Below, piece after piece: positions 56,698 through 64,000 of a stretch of 64,000 nt of DNA. Under the pieces are notes generated by a model that saw only the letters and a program-made list of their open reading frames with translations, ran no database searches and was not told the origin of the DNA. Numbering within the stretch: the stretch's first letter is position 1; every line of letters starts with the position of its first letter. The stretch lies in assembly GCF_017377655.1 (NCBI RefSeq), contig NZ_JAFREL010000023.1, forward strand, positions 42,422 through 106,421, given 5' to 3'. Source of the stretch: Candidatus Enterococcus ferrettii (lineage in GTDB: Bacteria; Bacillota; Bacilli; Lactobacillales; Enterococcaceae). The translations under genes were made by a program, and so were the position numbers.

Positions 56698-57438
56698 ATG
56701 TCATTGATCCCAAATTATTTAGAAGAACGAATTTGCTTAAATGTTTTAGCGAATTCGGTAGAAAATGCCAAAGCTTGTTACGAAGCAGCAGAAGGACACG
56801 TTGTTTTAGGGGTTCTTTCTAAAAACTATGACAGCGACGAAGCAGCAATTGAAGATATGAAAAAATATCAGGAGGAAACCGACAACGCATTATCCGTTGG
56901 TTTAGGGGCTGGCGATCCTAACCAAAGTCAAATGGTCTCGCGCATCTCCGCTGTTTTGCAGCCGCAGCACGTTAATCAGGTATTTACTGGAGTAGGAACC
57001 TCTCGAGCACTTTTGGGCCAAAAGGATACGGTGATTAATGGTTTGGTTTCACCGACAGGCAAAGTTGGCTACGTCAATATTGCAACCGGTCCGTTAAGCT
57101 CACAGGCGCCAAGTGGAGAAGTACCAATTGAGACGGCTATTCAATTATTAAAGGATATGGGCGGCAGCTCGATTAAGTATTTCCCAATGAAGGGCTTAGC
57201 TCACAAGGAAGAATATCAGGCAGTTGCTAAGGCCTGTGCTGAGTATGATTTCTATTTAGAACCAACTGGCGGAATCGACTTATCTAACTTTGAAGAAATC
57301 GTTCAGATTGCTGTTGATGCCGGAGTGAAGAAAATCATTCCTCATGTTTACAGTTCAATTATCGATTCGGCGACTGGTGATACGAAACCAGAGGATGTTC
57401 GAACCTTATTAGCAATGATGGAAAAAATCTTGAAATAA
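56698..57438 (+). CDS. 2-dehydro-3-deoxy-phosphogluconate aldolase (DgaF/DagF family)
   Basis: 246-residue class I aldolase. The Schiff-base Lys is expected in SSIKYFPMKGL (about residues 159-169), followed by LEPTGGIDLSNF. It cleaves KDGP into pyruvate and glyceraldehyde 3-phosphate. The start follows the lyase stop by 3 nt with GAGGA in the lyase end. It is the last gene of the operon. Confidence 0.88.
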   Translation: MSLIPNYLEERICLNVLANSVENAKACYEAAEGHVVLGVLSKNYDSDEAAIEDMKKYQEETDNALSVGLGAGDPNQSQMVSRISAVLQPQHVNQVFTGVGTSRALLGQKDTVINGLVSPTGKVGYVNIATGPLSSQAPSGEVPIETAIQLLKDMGGSSIKYFPMKGLAHKEEYQAVAKACAEYDFYLEPTGGIDLSNFEEIVQIAVDAGVKKIIPHVYSSIIDSATGDTKPEDVRTLLAMMEKILK

Positions 57439-57444
57439 AAGACT

Positions 57445-57476
57445 ACCCGCACATTCAATCAGAATGTGCGGGTTTT
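57445..57476. terminator. Terminator between the convergent DgaE/DgaF and phosphonate operons
   Basis: 12-bp perfect stem ACCCGCACATTC/GAATGTGCGGGT, 5-nt loop, TTTT on the right and AAAAGA on the left; likely bidirectional. Confidence 0.85.
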
Positions 57477-57481
57477 AACTG

Positions 57482-58285
57482 TTAAACCAAGGCTGATTGT
57501 CTAACTAATTCTTTGTCATGGATAAAGTAATCCAGCAGCTCGGTTAGATTTAGAATACAAAGATCAGCTCCTGCTTGATAAAACCGATCAGTTACTTTTT
57601 TTACCAGCTTAACTTTTTCAGCGGCTGATAAGTCAGTGTATTCTTCTAAAGATAGTCCCATTTCTGAACTGCCTTCTACAACTGCAATCGTAAATACACC
57701 TGCATTTTTACCTTCCTGAATATCAGCAACGGTATCGCCAACCTTTACCACTTCTGTCACAGACAGATTGTTGAAATGCTTCATATTTTGGTAAATCATG
57801 TAGGGGTAGGGTCTACCTAAGTTGCCAACCATATCAGGAGTAGCTAGGAAATCTGGTTTATATCCAGCTTTTTGGGCTGCTTCAGTAACAACCTCCATCA
57901 TTTCACTAGTATAACCGGTTGTGGAACCAATGTTAATTCCGTGTGATTGTAACTGCTGCACAACCTCAACCGTTTCTGGCTTCAATTTTGAATATTCAGC
58001 TAAATCTTCAAAAAGAAAAGCTTCAAAACGTTCATAAATTTCCTCAGTATCCTTATCTTGTGGCAGCTGCTGGTAAGCCTCCAGCCATTGTTCTTGAACA
58101 GAGGGTAGATCCAGTAAGATTTTAATATGCTCACGTTTCAATTTTCCCATCGGTTCACGAATTTCATCAAGTGACAAGGTAATTTCTTTTTCATCAAAGG
58201 CCTTTTTGAAGGCTATTACTGGGGCCACACAACCAAAATCAACGGTTGTTCCGGCCCAATCAAAAATAATTGTTTTAACTGACAT
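57482..58285 (-). CDS. phnX: Phosphonoacetaldehyde hydrolase (phosphonatase)
   Basis: 267-residue HAD-family enzyme that splits phosphonoacetaldehyde into acetaldehyde and phosphate. The nucleophile is Asp9 in FDWAGTT, the Schiff-base lysine that marks phosphonatases is Lys50 in MGKLKREH, and KVGDTVADIQEGKNAG is the metal-binding motif. It overlaps phnW by 11 nt and is the last gene of the minus-strand operon. Confidence 0.94.
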   Translation of the reverse strand: MSVKTIIFDWAGTTVDFGCVAPVIAFKKAFDEKEITLSLDEIREPMGKLKREHIKILLDLPSVQEQWLEAYQQLPQDKDTEEIYERFEAFLFEDLAEYSKLKPETVEVVQQLQSHGINIGSTTGYTSEMMEVVTEAAQKAGYKPDFLATPDMVGNLGRPYPYMIYQNMKHFNNLSVTEVVKVGDTVADIQEGKNAGVFTIAVVEGSSEMGLSLEEYTDLSAAEKVKLVKKVTDRFYQAGADLCILNLTELLDYFIHDKELVRQSALV

Positions 58286-59369
58286 ATGCTACCTCCGAAT
58301 ATTTTTCAACGATCTCTGCTAAGCGATGAATATCTTCTGGATAAATCTCACCGATGTTGCCAATGCGGAAGCAGTCGTGGTCGCTGATTTTTCCAGGATA
58401 AATTACAAAGCCGTTGTGTTTCAAATGATGATAAAAATTATTGAAATCAAATGGTCGATCTTTAGGATAAAGAAACGAGGTGATAAAAGGCCCTTGATGA
58501 TTTTGAATAAAGGTTTCGTAGCCTAATTCACTCATTTTTTGTTGCAGAAGGTGATTATTGGTTAAGTATCGTAGATAACGTTGTTCGATACCGCCTTCTA
58601 ATTCTAGTTCCTTTAAGGCCTGCAGGAAAGCCAATACAGTGTGGGTGGGTGAAGTAAAACGCCACTTTCCATCTTTTTCCATCACTTGATATTGATCGTA
58701 AAGATCTAACGAAAGTGTTTTAGCATAACCTTTTCGTTTCTCTAACTCTATTTTTTTTCCAATGACAAAGGAGAAGCCGGGCACACCTTGAATACATTTA
58801 TTGGAGCTGGAAATGAGAAAATCTATTTTCAGTTCTGAAATATCCATAGGAATACCCCCGAAGCTGGACATTGCATCAACAATAAACAAAAGATCATTTG
58901 CCTTGGCAAGGGCGGAAATCTCATCCAGTTCATTTAAAATACCCGAAGTTGTCTCACTGTGAACCATTGCGATGGCCGAAATGCTTGGATAGTCATTCAA
59001 TAGTTTTTGAACAGCTTCGGCTTTAGGTATTTTATTTTCAGGTACTTTGTAAACAGTGTGTACGATACCGTGTCGTTGACACATGGTTGCTATTCGTTGA
59101 CCGTAAGCGCCGTTTGTGCAGATAAGCAAATGATCTTCAGGAGTAATCATAGAGCTCAAAACGGCTTCCACACCAAAGGATCCGCTGCCTTGCATTAGGA
59201 TAGTAGTATATTCTTTTTCTGATACGCCAGCTAAACTAAGCAGGCGCCGACGGATTTCTTGAGTGATTTCTTTATAGTCTTGATCCCAAGTGCATTGATC
59301 AGTTAACATTGCTTTTTTTACTGTCATGGTGGTTGTCAAAGGACCTGGAGTTAATAATTTATAATGCAT
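58275..59369 (-). CDS. phnW: 2-aminoethylphosphonate-pyruvate transaminase
   Basis: 364-residue PLP transaminase that converts 2-aminoethylphosphonate and pyruvate into phosphonoacetaldehyde and alanine. The opening LLTPGPLTTT, the VDAMSSFGG block (PLP Asp) and SSNKCIQGVPG with the PLP lysine Lys191 are diagnostic. It supplies the substrate of PhnX. Confidence 0.95.
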   Translation of the reverse strand: MHYKLLTPGPLTTTMTVKKAMLTDQCTWDQDYKEITQEIRRRLLSLAGVSEKEYTTILMQGSGSFGVEAVLSSMITPEDHLLICTNGAYGQRIATMCQRHGIVHTVYKVPENKIPKAEAVQKLLNDYPSISAIAMVHSETTSGILNELDEISALAKANDLLFIVDAMSSFGGIPMDISELKIDFLISSSNKCIQGVPGFSFVIGKKIELEKRKGYAKTLSLDLYDQYQVMEKDGKWRFTSPTHTVLAFLQALKELELEGGIEQRYLRYLTNNHLLQQKMSELGYETFIQNHQGPFITSFLYPKDRPFDFNNFYHHLKHNGFVIYPGKISDHDCFRIGNIGEIYPEDIHRLAEIVEKYSEVAYVS

Positions 59370-59379
59370 GATAAGCCTC

Positions 59380-60354
59380 TCAATCTATTAATTTTTGATG
59401 CTGTTCTAATAATTCAGCTGTTAATTCTTCGGGAAATACCTTTTGATCATTTGCTACTTGGACACTATCAGCTTCTTCACCAGCGTAAATAGGACTAGGA
59501 TAGATAGCCAATAAATCCTTGCGCCCTTTTTCCACAATTGTGTTTAACATTTTTTCTGCTTCAGGATTTATATCATCTCCTTTGTTTATTACTGCTAATG
59601 ATTCTGTTAAAGTGTAAGTCCCTTCCTCAGGTTCTACGTATTCAATAGGCAAGCCTTCATTTTTATCCTTCACTGCTTGATGGCGCAAGCCAAATCCAAG
59701 AGCAACTTCACCTAAACGAACTTTTTTTATGGGACCAGACCCAGAACTTTCCAAGTGGTCACCTGCATTGGTGTAAATGTCTTTCAAAATAGTTTTTGCT
59801 TCATCTTCACCATAATTATCAATCAACGCTTGAAACAACAGCCAAGCAGTTGAAGATTGTTTGATATCAGAAATAGATAAAACATCTTTATATTTTGGAT
59901 CAGCTAGGTCTTTTAAGCTTTTAGGCACTGGCAAATTTAGTTCCTGCATCATATCGGTATTGTAGAAAATTGTTCCTTCTTGCATAGTAAAGGGCGCCGC
60001 GTAGGCTGGAATTTCAGTTAAGGGATCAACAGTGAGTTTTAATTCCTTGAACATTTCGTCTTTCTTTTGAGCACTGGTCAAATAGAAGGTACTCATCGTT
60101 ACAAGATCTGCTTCAATATTGGTACCTTCTGCCAGTAGTTTTCCACCTAGTTCAGAGGTTCCAAAGGATTGCAATGTATATTTGTTTTCAAAGCCGTTTT
60201 TGTCTAAAACATCTTTGATTACTTCAACGGGTTCTTCATCGGCATTAGTGTAAATAACTACCTTTTCGTCAGCGGCGTTGCCATTACTGCAGGCGCTTAA
60301 TAAAAGGGCTAATGCGGTGCAGCCAAGTAATGCGAGAATTCTTTTTCTTTTCAT
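59380..60354 (-). CDS. 2-aminoethylphosphonate ABC transporter substrate-binding lipoprotein (PhnS-like)
   Basis: 324-residue family-1 solute-binding lipoprotein; lipobox LSAC with Cys at residue 22. The mature domain (EKVVIYTNADEEPVEVIKD at its start) resembles iron/phosphonate receptors of the AfuA/PhnS group. AAAGGAG lies about 9 nt upstream, inside the permease gene, which it overlaps by 71 nt. Position in front of phnW and phnX supports 2-aminoethylphosphonate as ligand. Confidence 0.87.
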   Translation of the reverse strand: MKRKRILALLGCTALALLLSACSNGNAADEKVVIYTNADEEPVEVIKDVLDKNGFENKYTLQSFGTSELGGKLLAEGTNIEADLVTMSTFYLTSAQKKDEMFKELKLTVDPLTEIPAYAAPFTMQEGTIFYNTDMMQELNLPVPKSLKDLADPKYKDVLSISDIKQSSTAWLLFQALIDNYGEDEAKTILKDIYTNAGDHLESSGSGPIKKVRLGEVALGFGLRHQAVKDKNEGLPIEYVEPEEGTYTLTESLAVINKGDDINPEAEKMLNTIVEKGRKDLLAIYPSPIYAGEEADSVQVANDQKVFPEELTAELLEQHQKLID

Positions 60355-61966
60355 TTGTTAATCTCCTTTTGATAAGTTGAGTGAGCAGCTGCATAATCAA
60401 GTTAATTAGCAGCAAAAATAAAGAAAGCATAAAAATATCGTTAAACCGGCCAAAGTGTTGTAATTCCTTTAATTTGGCGGTAATAACCATTGTTTTGGCA
60501 CTGGTCAAGAAAACCACTGCACTTATCGTTACCATTGAGTTAAAGAAGTAATAGGAAAACATGTCGACAATCGTTATCTTAGAATTGGGTATCAAAATTC
60601 GCCATATAGTCGTAATCCAACGATCGCCCATTAATTTTGCTGTGTTTTCCCAGTTCAGATTCATTTTTTGTAGTGCTTCTTTAGCCATTTGATAAGGAGT
60701 AGCAAAGTAATGAACAATCGTTACAATCACTAAAATTATTAACGTATTATGAAGACCGCTGCTAGCAAAAATCAGCAAATAGGCTACACCTAGAACCATT
60801 CCTGGAATGGAATTGGTAATCGTTGAAACACTATCAATTAGTTGATTAATCTTGTGGGTCTTCTTTTCCCTTGAAGTCATTAAGGCTGCAAAATATGCGA
60901 AGATTGTACCTATTACAGCAGTTAATAAAGCCATCAGCAAAGAGTTTTTTAAAGTTGTCAATAAGCTGTCATCCTGCAGGAAGGTGCTAAAGTTCTGCAA
61001 GGTGGGTTGCAAGTCAAAAGGCCAATTGCTTAAAAATGGAATAACAAGCAGAATTAGAAAGACTCCTAAGATAAATGTAGACGTCAGAATAAAGAGGCAA
61101 CGAAAGGCCCAATCTCTAACGAGGTTTTTCTTTAAAACTAGTGCTTGCGGCTTTTCGTAACGAATAACTTTCTTCTGAAGATGATTTAGAATTAGAATAC
61201 TTATAATAGAAGGAAAAAGCATTGTTAAGGCTACCAGAGATCCATATTGGAAATTAGGAATGGTCCCCATAAAACCATCGTAAAGCAGAGTCGTTATAAA
61301 GGGTGTCTGTCCTCCGACTGCACTAGGGATTCCAAAATCAGTAAAGGACATGAAAAAACCTTGTAGAAAAGCCACGGCCAAAACGCGATAAAGGGGGTTG
61401 AGAACGGTTCGGTGCAACGACTGCCACCAAGAATCTCCCATTAATCGTGAGACAAGAAATAAACGATTGTCCAAGTACGCCATGGAATTGTTGATCAAAA
61501 TAAAAATGGGCGGCAAAGTATAGATAATGAACCCTAACAAAATCCCAATCGTGCCATAAATATTAAACCATTCGTGCTGCAGAAGTTTAGTCCAAAGACC
61601 TTGTTTGCCAAAAGCATAAATCAAAACGAAGCCATAAGTGATGGTTGGTAATAACATGGGGAATTGCAAAATCCCAGTATTTATTTTCAAAAAGCGTTTG
61701 CCTGCATTAGTAAAATTATTTCCGTAGGCTAGAAAAAAGCCTAAAAGAGTAGAGTAGCTAGCTGCAATTAAAGAAAATTTCAAGCTGTTTAGAAAGGACA
61801 GTTGCCATTTTTGATTGAAAAAATACTTCAGACTTTCTACAAGTGTGCCATTTTCCACTAATAGAGCAGTCATAACTACTTTTCCCAAAGGTAAAATTAA
61901 AAAAATGAGAAAGAAAATTAGAATAAAAAAACTCGTGATTCTTTTCAATGACAAGACATTTCTCAT
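60284..61966 (-). CDS. 2-aminoethylphosphonate ABC transporter permease, two-domain
   Basis: 560-residue permease that fuses two binding-protein-dependent transport domains (about residues 55-265 and 345-535), together 12 or so membrane segments, as in AfuB/FbpB-type or fused PhnU-PhnV proteins. EAA-like loops are seen at LFLVSRLMGDSWWQSLHRTV and TAKLMGDRWITTIWRILIP. The C terminus runs 23 codons into the receptor gene in another frame, probably after loss of an earlier stop. Confidence 0.87.
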   Translation of the reverse strand: MRNVLSLKRITSFFILIFFLIFLILPLGKVVMTALLVENGTLVESLKYFFNQKWQLSFLNSLKFSLIAASYSTLLGFFLAYGNNFTNAGKRFLKINTGILQFPMLLPTITYGFVLIYAFGKQGLWTKLLQHEWFNIYGTIGILLGFIIYTLPPIFILINNSMAYLDNRLFLVSRLMGDSWWQSLHRTVLNPLYRVLAVAFLQGFFMSFTDFGIPSAVGGQTPFITTLLYDGFMGTIPNFQYGSLVALTMLFPSIISILILNHLQKKVIRYEKPQALVLKKNLVRDWAFRCLFILTSTFILGVFLILLVIPFLSNWPFDLQPTLQNFSTFLQDDSLLTTLKNSLLMALLTAVIGTIFAYFAALMTSREKKTHKINQLIDSVSTITNSIPGMVLGVAYLLIFASSGLHNTLIILVIVTIVHYFATPYQMAKEALQKMNLNWENTAKLMGDRWITTIWRILIPNSKITIVDMFSYYFFNSMVTISAVVFLTSAKTMVITAKLKELQHFGRFNDIFMLSLFLLLINLIMQLLTQLIKRRLTNEKKKNSRITWLHRISPFIKRLQ

Positions 61967-62727
61967 GTTTCTGCCTGCTTCAAAGCTTGTTGGAAAATTT
62001 GCTGAATATTTTGCTGCTTAACCATCAATTGATTGATGATAAATTCCTGCACAAAATGGCAAGACGCCTGAGTCATAATCTCTACTGGTGAACTGCATTG
62101 AGCGATTTTCCCATTGTCTAAGACGACAATTTTGTCAGACATAGTCAAGGCTTCTTCAGGATCATGGGTCACAATGACAATAGTCAAGGATAGCTTTCGG
62201 GCAATCTCTTGAATCTTTTCTTTGATTGATTCTTTGATGACACCATCTAATGCACTTAAGGGTTCATCTAACAACAGAAGATCGGGCTTCATGACCAAGG
62301 TACGACCTAAAGCGACTCGTTGTTTTTGTCCTCCGGATAATTGCTGAATTGGTTTGTCTAGATGCTTTTCCAAATTTAGTAAACAAATCAATTCTTGTAC
62401 TTCTTCAACTGATGAACAATTTTTCTTGTTCTTTAATCCGTAGGTAAGATTCTGATAGGCGGTCAGATTAGGAAAAAGAGCATAGTCTTGAAATACAATA
62501 TTGAATGGGCGTTTCTCCATAGGGGTATGGGTAATTTCCTTTTCTCTAAAGAATAATTTTCCGCTACTTGGTTCCTCTAGACCTAAAATAATATTTAGTA
62601 AGGTTGTCTTTCCCGATCCTGACTGACCCAGAATAGAAACAATCTCTCCAGTGTTGATTTCTAAGTTGATCTCCTCTAAAACTGTACTTTGATGGAAGCT
62701 TTTAGAAATATTTTCCAACTTCAACAT
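61963..62727 (-). CDS. 2-aminoethylphosphonate ABC transporter ATP-binding protein (PhnT-like)
   Basis: 254-residue ATPase. Walker A GQSGSGKTT, signature LSGGQKQR, Walker B LLLLDEP and H-loop THDPEEA are intact. It overlaps the permease by 4 nt and is the first gene of the operon (ATPase, permease, receptor, phnW, phnX). The ribosome binding site is AAGGAG (minus strand). Confidence 0.9.
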   Translation of the reverse strand: MLKLENISKSFHQSTVLEEINLEINTGEIVSILGQSGSGKTTLLNIILGLEEPSSGKLFFREKEITHTPMEKRPFNIVFQDYALFPNLTAYQNLTYGLKNKKNCSSVEEVQELICLLNLEKHLDKPIQQLSGGQKQRVALGRTLVMKPDLLLLDEPLSALDGVIKESIKEKIQEIARKLSLTIVIVTHDPEEALTMSDKIVVLDNGKIAQCSSPVEIMTQASCHFVQEFIINQLMVKQQNIQQIFQQALKQAET

Positions 62728-63105
62728 AATTATCAGCTCCTTAATTTATTGTTTAGTATTGTCTTTTTCAAATGAATCTGTTTGTAGGAAGTTCATTTTC
62801 CTTTGATTGAAGTATAGCGAAGCTTTGTAAAGGTATAATCAAGGATGTGAAAAGATAAAATAAAGTTTGTTATGTTTGTGTAAATAATGTTAAGATTTTT
62901 TTATCAAGATACAAAGGGGTGCTCAATACTGATCAATAGACATTAGTGTCAAGATACATAAAGCAAGAAAGATCCAAGGATAAAACTTTTACGTTTAGAC
63001 ATGCTGCTAGATGCAATTTTGTTGTTAGAAAAATGAGCTCCAAACTAAAGAAGAAAAGTAAATACCTGAAATTGTACTGATTCTAGGATTTGACAGGATA
63101 GATGA
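62728..63105. other. Intergenic region upstream of the phosphonate operon
   Basis: About 380 A/T-rich bases without a gene. It must hold the promoter of the minus-strand operon, but no convincing -35/-10 pair was found. No regulator gene for the phosphonate operon is seen in the window. Confidence 0.4.
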
Positions 63106-63718
63106 TTGTTCCATCAATTGAGCAGGTTGGTAAAAGTTGAAGGATCCGATCAAGGAAAATGCCTTAAAAAAAGACTTCCTATTTTATATAGAAAAAATAA
63201 GCCGAAAGAAAATAGTATAAATTTCAATCAAGCTGTTGAGAACGGTTTAAACCCGATCATTATTTTCAAGCAGATGCAATCAAAAATTAGCTGTTAGTAA
63301 TCCCGAGTTAGGTTTTGTTTTAGTTGATGGGGAAATTGAGGATCAGAAGAATGTCGTGCTGGCTATATTCAAGAATCCGAGGAGCATTTATCTAGTTAGA
63401 ATCGTAGCGACTTATACAACTTAAACCAGTCGGGTTGGTTTTATTGGTGAAATGGAAGGGCAAATGATTCAATGATTTGAAACAAGCTTTGGAGAAAGAA
63501 ATAACTTTAGACAGCCGATATGCGCATCGGATTGCGGAAAGAATTGCTTCTTCAATGTGCGAAGAAGGCAAAAATAATATTTATTAGGCAGTAATGGGAC
63601 AGGTATTTTCTATAATGCCAAGGCTTGTGAAGAACGGGAAAATGATCTTGGGGAATCGAGGTTGATCGGGATCAAAACGGAGGAGTTGAATACCAAATGT
63701 AGGAAGGTCAAAGAATAA
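63106..63718 (+). pseudogene. Possible decayed coding region, unidentified
   Basis: Coding-like pieces lie in successive different frames: 63106-63297, 63299-63426 (ending YLVRIVATYTT), 63468-63587 (NDLKQALEKEITLDSRYAHR) and 63588-63718 (GTGIFYNAKACEERENDL). Each ends in a stop and none has a good start or ribosome binding site. The amino-acid composition looks protein-like, but no family is recognised. It may instead be plain noncoding DNA. Confidence 0.35.
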
Positions 63719-63965
63719 TATTGCCTGATCTCTATTTTAACAAATCTAGGAATTGCTGTTTAAAAAATTGCCAAAGGCAGATACAATCAGAAATTTCATG
63801 AAGGAGATCATTCAGTTTTTGATGTTAGGGAAGCTGAAGCTGGCGTAGGGTTAACTAAGAGACACTTAAGTAAAGAAACTCTTTAGGTAATTGCCGAACC
63901 AAAAGAAAGAACGAGAACCAGAATCTGACTATTTAGGAAATTAATAAAGGAAAGACGCCCAAATT

Positions 63966-63999
63966 TGCTATGCTACCCCTAATGCTATGCTACCCCTAA
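63966..63999 (+). repeat. Perfect 17-bp tandem repeat at the window edge
   Basis: TGCTATGCTACCCCTAA occurs twice without a gap (63966-63982 and 63983-63999). The window ends at base 64000, so the full copy number is unknown. Confidence 0.85.
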
Positions 64000-64000
64000 C

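Noticed and set aside
63966..63999. Start of a CRISPR array
   Set aside because: The two repeats touch each other without spacers and the unit is only 17 bp.

Overview
The window is chromosomal DNA of a low-GC Gram-positive bacterium of the order Lactobacillales, most likely Enterococcus or a close relative. The evidence is gene order: the tail of the fab/acc fatty-acid operon, the yqeG-yqeH-yhbY-nadD-yqeK-rsfS cluster, thrS next to a PBP2b-type gene and rpmG, the rhomboid-yqgQ-glucokinase-rhodanese row, and tsaB-rimI-rimI-tsaD. Promoters, AGGAGG-type ribosome binding sites, T-box leaders and U-rich hairpin terminators are of standard Firmicute type. No rRNA or tRNA gene, insertion sequence or CRISPR array was seen.

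Layout. 1-4.6 kb: fabF (cut by the window edge), accB, fabZ, accC, accD, accA. 4.7-8 kb: a polar amino-acid ABC importer with two tandem paralogous lipoprotein receptors. 8-14.4 kb: ribosome-assembly, NAD and RNA-modification genes, ending in tmcAL and a yebC-family gene. 14.4-17.4 kb: a small membrane protein, a HelD-type helicase and a tautomerase. 17.4-23.1 kb: T-box-controlled thrS, a class B PBP, glutathione peroxidase, rpmG. 23-31 kb: an APC permease, a secreted Ser/Thr-rich protein with a membrane partner, a Fur-box-flanked siderophore importer, and an SGNH esterase broken by one in-frame stop. 31-37 kb: folate salvage, rhomboid, glucokinase, rhodanese-like protein, a DUF488/flavoprotein pair, DUF3042, RidA. 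37-41 kb: galE-galT-galR with three phased operator-like repeats. 41-44 kb: the tsaB/tsaD t6A cluster. 44-49.8 kb: two nucleoside hydrolases, an ECF S component, argF, and T-box-controlled argS.

The most unusual part is 50-57.4 kb: a PRD/EIIB regulator, a small single-PRD protein, four proteins of uncharacterised families (SFCGS, DUF4312, DUF4311, DUF4310), a metal-dependent amidohydrolase, a DgaE-like PLP ammonia lyase and a KDGP aldolase. The four small proteins sit where other bacteria place the four subunits of a mannose-type PTS for glucosaminate. I infer a novel four-component importer, possibly phosphorylating, that feeds an amino-sugar-acid pathway ending in pyruvate and glyceraldehyde 3-phosphate. 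Convergent to it (57.5-62.7 kb) is a complete 2-aminoethylphosphonate import and degradation operon (ABC importer, phnW, phnX). The last 1.3 kb has no intact gene, looks decayed, and ends in a perfect 17-bp tandem repeat at the window edge.

Two housekeeping genes (rsfS and tsaD) lack a canonical start codon where their ribosome binding site points (AUA and ACG). This and the broken esterase are either real sequence changes or base-call errors and should be checked against reads.
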